From Gammaproteobacteria bacterium (GTDB taxonomy: Bacteria; Pseudomonadota; Gammaproteobacteria; Enterobacterales; Alteromonadaceae), in contig JAHKAA010000011.1 in the NCBI GenBank assembly GCA_018825965.1, forward strand, positions 206,911 through 270,910: 64,000 bases of DNA, given 5' to 3'. Below, one piece after another: positions 28,515 to 37,543 of the stretch. Position 1 is the first letter of the stretch. Each line of letters begins with the position of its first letter. The notes beneath the pieces are model-generated. The model did not search any database. It saw nothing but the letters and a program-made list of their open reading frames with translations, and was not told the DNA's origin. A program made the position numbers and the translations under genes.

Positions 28515-29282
28515 TTAATAACCCTGATAGCTTAACCAGCCATAAATCTCTTTAAATACACGTTGTTGAGTTTCGGCTTGTGCAATAAGACCACTGATTT
28601 CACGCTGTCGATACAATAATTTCTGCTGTTGCCTGGCCAGTTGTTTACGTAGTTTCCACTGCGCTGCCACTTGCTGATTCCCTTGTTGTTGCATCAGGTC
28701 CAGAGTGGGAACCTGCTGTTTGGCGATGGCCAGAGGTAAGCTGCGTTGTTGATCTGCAGCAGGTAAATAAGCTTCCAATAAGATCAATGATTGCGGTTCC
28801 TGCAGTTTTTTATCGGCGTAAAGCTGACTGATCAAAGCCGCGCTGCTGCCCTGGGCCACAACGATCACAGTACTGTTTTCCGCCATTGCACTGGTCATAG
28901 CGACTTCAATACGCAGTTGTAACTGGTTTTTGTAGTTTTCTAAGTCTTGTGTAGCGTCGCTTAAAGGCGCATCGGGCACTGCTATAGCCAAAGTGTCCCA
29001 GCCATAGTCATTAAACTCTTTGCGTAACAAATTCAGATATTTAGGGCTGGACGCATGTTGTGACCAATCAGGAATAAACAACATAGTGCCTTTCACTTTT
29101 GGCGTAAATGCGGCCCTTTTTAATGCCAGAAAGCTTTTGTCACCAGCCAGCAGTTCTGTGATTTCATCTGCAGGTAATTGCCAACTCAGATCGGTTTGAT
29201 GCCAGTCTTCCATAGACACTGCTTCAGCGCCCTGAGTATAGAGACAGAGCAACAGCAAAAAAGCTAACATTTTCGATGACAT
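28515..29282 (-). CDS. DUF3530 family exported protein
   Basis: A 255-residue protein with a signal peptide (about 1-21, TQGAEA). The fold looks like an alpha/beta hydrolase: VKGTMLFIPDWSQHASSP resembles the strand and oxyanion region, and VIVVAQGSSAALISQLYA is in the nucleophile-elbow position, but the usual GxSxG reads AQGSSA. Activity is therefore uncertain; the family has no assigned function. A MITE-like element begins immediately after its stop and may have removed the native terminator. Confidence 0.7.
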   Translation of the reverse strand: MSSKMLAFLLLLCLYTQGAEAVSMEDWHQTDLSWQLPADEITELLAGDKSFLALKRAAFTPKVKGTMLFIPDWSQHASSPKYLNLLRKEFNDYGWDTLAIAVPDAPLSDATQDLENYKNQLQLRIEVAMTSAMAENSTVIVVAQGSSAALISQLYADKKLQEPQSLILLEAYLPAADQQRSLPLAIAKQQVPTLDLMQQQGNQQVAAQWKLRKQLARQQQKLLYRQREISGLIAQAETQQRVFKEIYGWLSYQGY

Positions 29283-29387
29283 AAGACGTTACTCTGAAAG
29301 TTGGAACCTGAGCAGGGTATCGGCAAAGTGCGGCTAAACTTTATCGGACAGACTGAGTTATAGCAGTAAAAGCTGAGCTCCAACCCA

Positions 29388-29414
29388 AAAAAAACCGCCT
29401 TGCGGCGGTTTTTC
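29388..29414. terminator. terminator of the OmpA-family gene
   Basis: AAACCGCC-TTGC-GGCGGTTT is flanked by an eight-A run on the left, which is the T-run for the minus-strand gene, and TTTTT on the right. Confidence 0.88.
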
Positions 29415-29427
29415 GAAGCGGAAGAAA

Positions 29428-30495
29428 TTAACGCTCTACTTTTTCTTTGACAGTTGCAGTTACAACAGCTTCAATGCGGCGGTTAGCAGCGTGAGCAGCC
29501 GGAGTATTACCTTCAACTTTTGGACGTGAAACACCGTAACCTTTTACTGTTACACGATTAGCACTGATGCCATGTTCGTTTAACAATACTTTAGCTACTG
29601 CATCAGCACGACGCTCTGATAATTTCAGGTTGTATGCTGCGCCACCTACGTTAGAAGCGTGACCACCGATTTCAACATCAGTGCCAGGGAAACGTTTCAG
29701 GAAAGCCGCTAAGTCAGCGATTTCTGAGCTGTATTCTGGTTTGATTTCAGCTGAGTCATTCGCAAACTGCGCTTTTAACGTGAAGTTCACTTCTTTTTCA
29801 GTGAAGATTGAACAACCATTCGCATCTACTTTATCAGTAGATGGAGTGCCTGGGCACAGGTCGCTTGAATCAGGAACACCGTCTTTGTCGCTGTCAGCAA
29901 CAACTACAACAGGAGCCTGTACTGGCTCCGGAGCCGGAGTAGGTTCTGCAACTGCTGGTGCTGAACCAAATAGCATAGAAACACCAAGTTTGATGTTTGC
30001 ATCGCCATAGCTGTCGTTAGTCAAACCCTGGAAACGGTTCATTTCAGCGAATAAAGACACACGTTCGCCAACATAGTGACGGTAACCAACACCAATGTTT
30101 ACTGCCTGAGTGTCACGGCTGTCTTCAACTTCAAAATGCTTCAAACCACCAACAAGGTACATACCGGTGCCAGCAATGTTGTATAACGCATCTACACCAA
30201 AACGGTCTGCATCAAACTTGTTGTCAGAAATTAACTGTTCCAGACGGTCTCTTGCGTATTCAAAACGCACAGCCCAGGTTTCGTCAATGTTGTAGCCAAG
30301 CTCGAAACCATAACCATAACCCTTATCCAGGTAGTTCCAATCAAGGGATTCAGTTTTGTCAGTGTCTGGCAGGTAGTATTCAGCGAAAACTGAACCAAAA
30401 GCACGGTCAGTTACAACTGGCTTTGAACTATTTGCTAAAACAGTGGTCGATAATAAAGCTGCCATAATGGCAATTGCGCTAGTACTTAGTTTCAT
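29428..30495 (-). CDS. OmpA-family outer membrane protein
   Basis: A 355-residue protein with signal peptide (cleavage near VLANS). It has an N-terminal eight-stranded-barrel-like region (about 30-180), a Pro/Ala linker (PTPAPEPVQAP), and a thrombospondin-3-like calcium-binding stretch DSDKDGVPDSSDLCPGTP with two cysteines. The C-terminal OmpA peptidoglycan-binding domain follows (VEIGGHASNVGGAAYNLKLS, LSERRADAV, ANRRIEAVV). It likely anchors the outer membrane to peptidoglycan. TAGGAG-like bases precede the start after a long upstream region, compatible with a regulated leader. Confidence 0.9.
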   Translation of the reverse strand: MKLSTSAIAIMAALLSTTVLANSSKPVVTDRAFGSVFAEYYLPDTDKTESLDWNYLDKGYGYGFELGYNIDETWAVRFEYARDRLEQLISDNKFDADRFGVDALYNIAGTGMYLVGGLKHFEVEDSRDTQAVNIGVGYRHYVGERVSLFAEMNRFQGLTNDSYGDANIKLGVSMLFGSAPAVAEPTPAPEPVQAPVVVVADSDKDGVPDSSDLCPGTPSTDKVDANGCSIFTEKEVNFTLKAQFANDSAEIKPEYSSEIADLAAFLKRFPGTDVEIGGHASNVGGAAYNLKLSERRADAVAKVLLNEHGISANRVTVKGYGVSRPKVEGNTPAAHAANRRIEAVVTATVKEKVER

Positions 30496-30680
30496 CCATA
30501 TCTCCTAAGAGTCAATTTCGGCGGCCATTCTGTTTGCTTAAAAAATTTAAGCAAAGTTAGTCGCTCGTTATTACAAGTTTTTGTCCGAAATCCATCGGTT
30601 TACTCACATCGGTACCAAGTTTACCTTAAAAAACTGAACCTTAGGTTAACAGCTTTTTTCATTGCCTTTTTATCCTTGTG

Positions 30681-31343
30681 CTAAAACGGGCAATCAACCT
30701 CAAAATGTAGCTCAGTTCCTGAAGTTGGGTGTCTTAGTTTCAGAGAGCTGGCATGTAATTGAAGTCGGGCTACTGAACATTTTCCTTGTTCAGTTCCATA
30801 AAACTTATCCCCAAGTATCGGATGTCCCAGCCATAACATATGCACCCGCAGCTGATGCGAACGTCCTGTAATGGGAGTAAGTTCTACTTTCGTTTGGTGT
30901 GAAGTACGCTCCAACACCTTAAAATACGTCAAAGAAGGCTTACCTGATCCAAAGTGCACCATTTGTTTGGGCCTGTTGGGCCAGTCACAGAGTAAAGGTA
31001 AATCCACAACACCTGAATCGACTGAAACCTGACCTTCTAATCGGGCTAAATAGCTTTTTTTAGTCTGACGTAATTCAAACTGCCTGTTTAAATCACGCTG
31101 ACTCTGAGCATGCATAGCCATGACAACCAGACCTGAAGTGGCCATATCTAATCTGTGCACTATACGTGCTTGCGGCCACACCAGACGTACGCGGTACTCC
31201 AGGCTGTCTTTATGTTCAGGCGCTTTGCCAGGCACAGTCAGCAAACCACTGGGTTTATTCAGGAGTAAAATATCATCATCCTGATAGACTATATCCAGAT
31301 AAGGTTCTGTTGGCGGTTTATATTTAAGTAACATTATATTCAC
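30681..31343 (-). CDS. rluA: dual-specificity pseudouridine synthase RluA
   Basis: Converts U746 in 23S rRNA and U32 in several tRNAs to pseudouridine in E. coli. 220 residues; the catalytic Asp is in IVHRLDMATSGLVVMA, with GRSHQLRVHMLWLGHPILGD further on. It has no S4 domain, as in RluA. It lies two bases downstream of rapA, the same neighbourhood as in E. coli. Confidence 0.93.
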   Translation of the reverse strand: MNIMLLKYKPPTEPYLDIVYQDDDILLLNKPSGLLTVPGKAPEHKDSLEYRVRLVWPQARIVHRLDMATSGLVVMAMHAQSQRDLNRQFELRQTKKSYLARLEGQVSVDSGVVDLPLLCDWPNRPKQMVHFGSGKPSLTYFKVLERTSHQTKVELTPITGRSHQLRVHMLWLGHPILGDKFYGTEQGKCSVARLQLHASSLKLRHPTSGTELHFEVDCPF

Positions 31344-31345
31344 TT

Positions 31346-34261
31346 TTAGTCATGACTGACAACCACGACCCTCAGCGCATCAAATTTTAACCTGGCTTTA
31401 CTGATGTAATCTGTTAATTCTTGTTGCTGTTGTTGTAAATGTGCAATTTCTTCCGGTCGTACAGAGGGATTCAGCTTCTGTAGTGCCTGTAAACGCTCTA
31501 CTTGAGCATTTAATTTCTGTTGCATTAATTCCAGGGCTTGTTGCTGTACTTCGATAAGACGCACAGTGGCCAGTTCGACAGCCTTACCTATCAAAGGGTG
31601 AATGAAGCTTTGTAAAGCTTTCACCATCTTGGCAGCAGGTTGTCTGCCGACAGGCTTGAGTTGCTTATTAAACTGTTCAAAGCCCACATTTGCAGCCAGA
31701 TTTTTCCCATTTTTCTCCAATAGCAAACGTACAGGAGTGACAGGTAAATAACGACCCAGTTGCAGCTCTTTTGGTGCGCTTGCTTCTACGATAAAGATAA
31801 ATTCAACAAAATAAGTACCAGCAGGCAAAGCTTTATTCGGTAACAAAGCCACAGAGCTGTTGCCCATTTGCTCATTGGTCAGTATATCTAAAGTGCCTTG
31901 AACCATAGGGTGATCCCAGCTTAAAAACTGAATATCTTCCTGAGCCAGGGCTGTAGCACGGTCAAAGGTGACACTGATGCCATCGTCGTCCAGCATCGGA
32001 TAATGGCTGTGTAAGTGTTCTGACATCGTCAGCACCATACTGTTTTCGCCGCGGTCGTCCTGATTAACACCCAGAACATCCCATGCCCGCAACATAAACA
32101 TCGGCAGGCGGGTTTCATCATCCAGAGTGGCAATAGCACTGGCCAGCTCTTCGGCTTTACCACGACCCGAACTATTGATTTCCAGCAGCTTGTCACGGCC
32201 TTGTTCCAGCTTTTGTTTCAGTTGCTGGTTCAGCTCTGCACTTTTGGTGATCAGCGCCTGCACTGCATCCTTGTCCATAACATTGGCAGCAAGCAGCTCA
32301 AACAGCTCAGTGGACAGATGTTCAAACACTGAGCGGCCGGTTTGACAGGTCTGGCTTAATGCCTGCAAACCTTGCTGATACCAGTCCAGTAACACTTGCT
32401 GTGGATGGTCGGCAAAATACGGGATATGAATTTGAATATCCTGCGTCTGACCTATACGATCCAAGCGGCCAATACGTTGCTCCAGTAAATCCGGGTTCAG
32501 AGGTAGATCAAACAACACCAGATGATGAGCAAACTGGAAGTTACGGCCTTCACTGCCTATTTCTGAACAGATCAACATCTGGGCGCTGTTATCTTCCTGA
32601 GCAAAATAAGCAGCCGCCATATCCCGCTCAACAATACTCATACCTTCATGGAATACAGAAGCACGAATGCCTTCGCGTACCCGAACCGCTTCTTCCAGCG
32701 CTATTGCTGTATCGGCGTGGGCACAGATCAGCAAAAATTTGCTGCGTTTATGTTGTTTCAGTAAAGCAATCAGGTGGTCAACCCTTGGGTCAAACTGCCA
32801 CCAACTGCTGGCTTTGCCTTCAAACTCCTGAAATACCCGCTCAGGGAATAAACTGGCTTTGGCTTTTTGTTCCAGACTTTGTTGTTTATTAAAGGCTTGC
32901 TGTACTTTTAACGCGTTTTTATATTGCTCAGGCAGTTCCATCGCAACGGCTTGTGGCTGACGTTGTGGAAAACCTGAAATGGCACTGCGGCTATTGCGGA
33001 ATAAAATCCGGCCTGTGCCATGGCGATCTAATAACTGACTTAGCAGCTGTTGTTTTGCTTGTTCAATGTCTTCAGGGTTGCTGCCTGTTTGTTGCAAAGT
33101 GGCGACAGCAGCCTGGATATCGCTTTCTGCTAATAGTTGACTTAATTCTTGTGCGGACGCCTTGTTTAATGGAGTTTGCTCAAGAACTGCAGCCGCTAAA
33201 TCAGCGATATGTTTGTAGCTTTGCTCTTCGGCAATAAAAGTCTGATAGTCATGGAAACGATTCGGGTCTAATAAACGTAAGCGGGCAAAATGGCTCTGAT
33301 GGCCCAACTGATCCGGAGTGGCCGTCAGCAAAATTAAACCTGCAGTGCCTTCAGCCAGTTCTTCAATACGCTGGTATTCGGTGCTGGAGGCTTCTTCGCT
33401 CCACTGCAAATGGTGGGCTTCATCCACCACTAATAAGTCCCAATCGGCGTCCACAGCTTTTTGATGATGGCTGCGTTTTTTCACCAGAAACTCAAGGCTG
33501 GTTAATATCAACTGTTCAGTTTCAAATGGATTACCGCCATCCAGAGAGGATTCAACACAACGTTCATCATCAAAAATAGAAAACTTCAGGTTAAAACGAC
33601 GTAACATTTCGACCAGCCACTGATGTTGCAGTGACTCAGGCACAACCACCAGGACACGTTTAGCTAAACCAGCCAGTACCTGTTGGTGAATAATCAAACC
33701 TGCTTCAATGGTTTTGCCTAAACCTACTTCGTCAGCCAGTAAGACTCGGGGGGCATGACGTTTGGCCACTTCTTCAGCGATATAAAGCTGGTGTGGGATA
33801 AGGCTCATCCGGCCGCCCACTAAGCCTTGTAATGGGCTTTGTTGCTGCTGGTGTAAATGTTGCCAGCTTTGATAACGCAAAGGAAAAGTTTCAAAACGGT
33901 CGACCTGACCTGCAAATAAACGGTCCTGAGGCTGACTGAAACTCATAAAATGATCGAGGAATAATTCCCGTAAAGCCACAGTTTCCTCTGTGTCTGTGCG
34001 GGTGCCATGATAAATAAAGCAGTCGTTTTTACTTTCCACTTCACTGATTAATACTGAAAAACCTTCGGCACTTTTGACTGTATCGCCCGGGTTAAACTGT
34101 ACACGGGTCAGCGGCGCTTCCTGAATAGAATACAGACGGTTTTCACCACTGGCCGGAAACAGCAAAGTCAGCATCCTGCCTTCCTGCCCAATCACAGTAC
34201 CTAAACCTAAATCCGACTCACTGTCGCTGATCCAACGTTGACCCAAAGCAAATTTTATCAT
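31346..34261 (-). CDS. rapA: RNA polymerase-associated ATPase RapA
   Basis: A Swi2/Snf2-type ATPase that recycles RNA polymerase. It has 971 residues, full length. The N-terminus FALGQRWISDSESDLGLGTV is the Tudor-like region, the Walker A is LLADEVGLGKTIEAGLI and motif II is VVDEAHHLQW. The second helicase lobe has QEDNSAQMLICSEIGSEGRN and EQRIGRLDRIGQ. The C-terminal spacer domain is complete. It is divergent from the PIN-PhoH gene and upstream of rluA. Confidence 0.96.
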   Translation of the reverse strand: MIKFALGQRWISDSESDLGLGTVIGQEGRMLTLLFPASGENRLYSIQEAPLTRVQFNPGDTVKSAEGFSVLISEVESKNDCFIYHGTRTDTEETVALRELFLDHFMSFSQPQDRLFAGQVDRFETFPLRYQSWQHLHQQQQSPLQGLVGGRMSLIPHQLYIAEEVAKRHAPRVLLADEVGLGKTIEAGLIIHQQVLAGLAKRVLVVVPESLQHQWLVEMLRRFNLKFSIFDDERCVESSLDGGNPFETEQLILTSLEFLVKKRSHHQKAVDADWDLLVVDEAHHLQWSEEASSTEYQRIEELAEGTAGLILLTATPDQLGHQSHFARLRLLDPNRFHDYQTFIAEEQSYKHIADLAAAVLEQTPLNKASAQELSQLLAESDIQAAVATLQQTGSNPEDIEQAKQQLLSQLLDRHGTGRILFRNSRSAISGFPQRQPQAVAMELPEQYKNALKVQQAFNKQQSLEQKAKASLFPERVFQEFEGKASSWWQFDPRVDHLIALLKQHKRSKFLLICAHADTAIALEEAVRVREGIRASVFHEGMSIVERDMAAAYFAQEDNSAQMLICSEIGSEGRNFQFAHHLVLFDLPLNPDLLEQRIGRLDRIGQTQDIQIHIPYFADHPQQVLLDWYQQGLQALSQTCQTGRSVFEHLSTELFELLAANVMDKDAVQALITKSAELNQQLKQKLEQGRDKLLEINSSGRGKAEELASAIATLDDETRLPMFMLRAWDVLGVNQDDRGENSMVLTMSEHLHSHYPMLDDDGISVTFDRATALAQEDIQFLSWDHPMVQGTLDILTNEQMGNSSVALLPNKALPAGTYFVEFIFIVEASAPKELQLGRYLPVTPVRLLLEKNGKNLAANVGFEQFNKQLKPVGRQPAAKMVKALQSFIHPLIGKAVELATVRLIEVQQQALELMQQKLNAQVERLQALQKLNPSVRPEEIAHLQQQQQELTDYISKARLKFDALRVVVVSHD

Positions 34262-34537
34262 CTTGTCCTCACTGCAGAAAATGGCGCGCCATGGTACAGC
34301 GAAATGCCTGAGACCGCATCAGCTGTGATGACGTATTTTTTTCATAGATTAAAAATCGTCATCTATTGGTCATACAGACAGTGCATTTTTGCTCTAAGCT
34401 TAGATCAAATGAATGAAAGCACTGACATCTTCCTTCCGCTGAACCAAAACAGCAGGGAGCCAGTCAGAGTTGAAGTAAGAATTGTTGTATTTTTGCCATG
34501 TACTTTCATGGTTTTTATTGTCGCTAAGGAGCTGCTT

Positions 34538-35929
34538 ATGGCGCGAAGAAGAGCTAAAGATAAAAAAATATACGTTCTGGACACCAACATTCTGCTGCAT
34601 GAACCTTTCGCCTTCTTAAACTTTCAGGAACACGACGTTGTCATCCCGATGACAGTGCTCGAAGAATTAGACCATATCAAAGACAAACACAAAGACGTCA
34701 GCCGTGAAGCCCGTATTGCCATTCGGGCGCTGGAAGATGTACTCAAAGACGCTTCACCTGAAGAGATGTTGCTGGGGGTTGCTTTACCCTGCCATCTTGA
34801 AGAAAAAAATGCCGGTCATTTATTTATTATCAACGACCATCATATCAGTGACCAAATTCCAGGCTTGCCTGGTGGCGAAAACGATCATCTGATTATTAAT
34901 ACCGCTTTATTTTTGCAAAGGGAAAAAGCGCCCACCAAAGTCATACTGGTGACCAAAGACATTAATATGCGCCTGAAAGCCAAAGGCGCAGGGCTGAAGC
35001 TGGTTGAAGATTACCGTACTGACCAATTGATTGATGATGTGCGGTTTTTATACAAAGGCTATTACAGGTTTTCCGGCGATTTTTGGTCTGTGGTCAAAGA
35101 TTGCCGCACCCACAACGAAGGTCGTGATACCTACCATTTTGTGCCTCGCTCCGTATTGCCTAATGCCTACCTGAATGAATACCTGATTGATGAAGCTGAA
35201 ACTTTTGCTGGCCGTGTGTTGGACATTAGTGAACAGGAAATCAAAATTCTTGATTTAGGTTTTGAGCGCCTGATGCACAAACATGCCTGGGGTATTCACC
35301 CGAAAAACATTTATCAGGCGATGGCGCTGAATGCCTTGCTGGATCCGGATATGGATTTAGTGATCCTGACCGGGCCTGCAGGTTGTGGTAAAACCCTGAT
35401 TGCTTTGGCTGCTGCGCTGGAACTGGTGATTGAAAAGGGGGTGTACGACAAAGTAATAGTCACCCGTAATACACCGGAAATAGCTGAATCTATAGGCTTT
35501 TTACCCGGTACTGAAGAAGAGAAAATGGCACCTTGGCTGGCTGCTATTACCGATTCCCTGGAAGTGCTGCATAAAACCGATGAGCACCCTCATGCCAGTG
35601 TGCAATACATTATGGACAAGGCCAATATCCAGTTTAAATCAGTGAACTTTATGCGTGGCCGAAGTATTCAGAATGCGATAGTACTGTTGGATGAATGTCA
35701 GAACTTAAGTGCGGCTCAGTTGAAAACCATCATCACCCGTTGTGGTGAAGGCACTAAACTGATTTGTTCGGGTAACCTGTCACAAATAGACAGTAACTAC
35801 CTGACGGCAGTGACTTCAGGTTTAACTTATATTGTCGAGCGTTTCAAAAACTTTGAAGGCAGCACTACTGTTAATCTTAATGGGGTAGTGCGTAGCCGAT
35901 TAGCTTCTTTTGCAGAGGCAAATTTATAA
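34538..35929 (+). CDS. PIN domain-PhoH family ATPase/RNase
   Basis: A 463-residue PhoH2-type protein. The N-terminal PIN RNase domain begins YVLDTNILLHEP with acidic residues in EELDHIKD and in KDINMRLKAKGAG. The C-terminal PhoH ATPase has P-loop LTGPAGCGKTLIALAAAL and Walker B AIVLLDECQNLS. Such proteins act as RNA helicase/nucleases; the cellular target is unknown. I choose ATG 34538, with TAAGGAG upstream; an in-frame extension to 34238 adds 100 residues without family resemblance and runs through the divergent promoter region. Confidence 0.9.
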   Translation: MARRRAKDKKIYVLDTNILLHEPFAFLNFQEHDVVIPMTVLEELDHIKDKHKDVSREARIAIRALEDVLKDASPEEMLLGVALPCHLEEKNAGHLFIINDHHISDQIPGLPGGENDHLIINTALFLQREKAPTKVILVTKDINMRLKAKGAGLKLVEDYRTDQLIDDVRFLYKGYYRFSGDFWSVVKDCRTHNEGRDTYHFVPRSVLPNAYLNEYLIDEAETFAGRVLDISEQEIKILDLGFERLMHKHAWGIHPKNIYQAMALNALLDPDMDLVILTGPAGCGKTLIALAAALELVIEKGVYDKVIVTRNTPEIAESIGFLPGTEEEKMAPWLAAITDSLEVLHKTDEHPHASVQYIMDKANIQFKSVNFMRGRSIQNAIVLLDECQNLSAAQLKTIITRCGEGTKLICSGNLSQIDSNYLTAVTSGLTYIVERFKNFEGSTTVNLNGVVRSRLASFAEANL

Positions 35930-35933
35930 ACTC

Positions 35934-35965
35934 CAAAAAAGCCCCGCCATGTTGCGGGGTTTCTC
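35934..35965. terminator. terminator after the PhoH gene
   Basis: An A-rich run, then CCCCGC-CATGTT-GCGGGG and TTTCTCT. It could serve both convergent genes. Confidence 0.8.
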
Positions 35966-35969
35966 TCTG

Positions 35970-36626
35970 TTAAAGCAGTTTAAGTTTGCGCCTGCTCAGA
36001 GCTATACCAAGCAATGCCACCAGACTTAACCAGCCCAGACTGCCGCTCTCTTCTTTGACTATCACAACTTGTGGTTTGTCATAAGAATAATCCTCCAGCG
36101 GTAATTCTGCTAAAGCGGGTTCGTCGAATCCTGACATTTCGGCTAATAAATCATTGTAATCCGCATCATAAATCCGGATCACCAGATCGTAATAGGCCGG
36201 AGGCAGGCTATGCAGTAACTCACTTTCTATCGCAAACCAGTCGTCTGCACTGGTGCCGTATAAAGTGAATACCGAGCTGGTATGAATTATAACTTCGGGG
36301 GCTCCGGCGCGTTTCAGCGCAAAATGGGCATAAACAGGCACAGAGTTATAATTAGTGTCGGCGTCAAAGCGGACATAGAGGCTATGAAAAAAGCCGTTAT
36401 CATTTAAATCTGCATCAAATGAAATATCTATGCTGTCAAACCAGACATTGTTTTCGACACTTTGAATTAAGGCGCCGCTGCTGTGCAGTGTCGCTTTAGG
36501 TTTAGCTGTCGCCGCCACTTGTGATGGCAGCTTAAATGACTCTTTAGTGGATGCGACTTCTGCAGGCGCGGCCAAAGTAACAAAGGGCATTACAGCAAAT
36601 AAACTGACCAGAAAAAATTTACGCAT
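35970..36626 (-). CDS. exported protein with GlyGly-CTERM-like tail
   Basis: A 218-residue precursor. The signal peptide (MRKFFLVSLFAVMPFVTLAA) is followed by a beta-rich domain of about 150 residues, with repeated FDADLNDN/FDADTNYN and IYDADYND motifs that may bind calcium. The C-terminal tail GSLGWLSLVALLGIALSRRK has a Gly-Ser motif, a hydrophobic helix and a basic end, matching GlyGly-CTERM signals cleaved by rhombosortase. The body resembles the choice-of-anchor H family. The start at 36626 has a strong AAGGAGG; the longer frame to 36665 is less likely. Its function is unknown. Confidence 0.72.
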   Translation of the reverse strand: MRKFFLVSLFAVMPFVTLAAPAEVASTKESFKLPSQVAATAKPKATLHSSGALIQSVENNVWFDSIDISFDADLNDNGFFHSLYVRFDADTNYNSVPVYAHFALKRAGAPEVIIHTSSVFTLYGTSADDWFAIESELLHSLPPAYYDLVIRIYDADYNDLLAEMSGFDEPALAELPLEDYSYDKPQVVIVKEESGSLGWLSLVALLGIALSRRKLKLL

Positions 36627-36709
36627 ACACAGAGCCTCCTTAGCTTTGGTATCATTACAGGCCAAGGGCCATGAATACTGGCTGAACTCTTTTTAAGTGA
36701 ACACATATT

Positions 36710-37543
36710 TTGAAACTGACAAAAAAACTCCGGATCACTGAAGCACAACAAGCTATTGACGCTTTGGTTGCTGCTGCACCACAACTGAGTAAAGGCCGGC
36801 TGAAAGACGCCATGAATAAAGGTGCTGTGTTGTGGCGCAGGGGTAAACAAAATAAAAGAATGCGGCGTGCTCAGGCCGATTTATTACCAGGTGACAGTCT
36901 GGAGCTGAATTACGACGAACAACTGCTGCAGCGCAGCTGTGATCCTGCCGTTCTCATTCACGAAGCTCGTGGGTACAGTGTCTGGTTTAAGCCTGCTGGT
37001 ATGTTGTCGCAAGGCAATGAATGGGGAGACCATCTGGCTTTACTGCGCTTTGCAGAGCTGCACTGGCAAGGCAAACGTCAGGTGTTTTTATTACACAGGC
37101 TGGACCGTGAAGCCAGTGGTTTAGTCTTGATTGCTCATACCAAACAAGCAGCTGCAGCTTTTAGTCTGATGATACAGCAGCATAAAATTGAGAAAGAATA
37201 CCGGATCGAAGTCAAAGGTCAGCTCTCAGATGAACTGCTGGCAGCAGGTAAATTAACTGCAGTACTGGATGACAAAGCCTGTACCACTGAATTTGAGCCC
37301 GAATCTTATTCAGAAGAACGTCGCAGCAGCATCATCAGGGTAAAACTCATCACGGGTCGTAAACACCAGATCCGCCGTCATTTTGCACTTGCAGGGCACC
37401 CTGTGATGGGCGACCCGGCTTATGGTTCTGGCAATAAAAACGAACAAGGTTTGATGCTGCAGGCGGTGAAGCTGAAGTTTATTTGTCCTTTCCGCAAAAC
37501 TGCCATGGAGTTTGAACTGCCTGAACACTTAGTACAGCTTTAA
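36710..37543 (+). CDS. RluA-family pseudouridine synthase
   Basis: A 277-residue RNA pseudouridine synthase with an N-terminal S4-like region (ITEAQQAIDALVAAAPQLSK... about 8-70), the catalytic LLHRLDREASGLVLIA, and GRKHQIRRHFALAGHPVMGD. It seems to start at TTG (36710); no ATG keeps the N-terminal domain. It is a paralogue of RluA in this window but belongs to a different subgroup; its target uridine is not predictable from sequence. Its 3' end overlaps the convergent TPR gene by four bases. Confidence 0.85.
   Translation: MKLTKKLRITEAQQAIDALVAAAPQLSKGRLKDAMNKGAVLWRRGKQNKRMRRAQADLLPGDSLELNYDEQLLQRSCDPAVLIHEARGYSVWFKPAGMLSQGNEWGDHLALLRFAELHWQGKRQVFLLHRLDREASGLVLIAHTKQAAAAFSLMIQQHKIEKEYRIEVKGQLSDELLAAGKLTAVLDDKACTTEFEPESYSEERRSSIIRVKLITGRKHQIRRHFALAGHPVMGDPAYGSGNKNEQGLMLQAVKLKFICPFRKTAMEFELPEHLVQL

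Noticed and set aside
34238..34537. N-terminal extension of the PIN-PhoH protein
   Set aside because: Family members begin at the PIN domain. The ATG at 34538 has a good ribosome site and the extension crosses the divergent promoter region.
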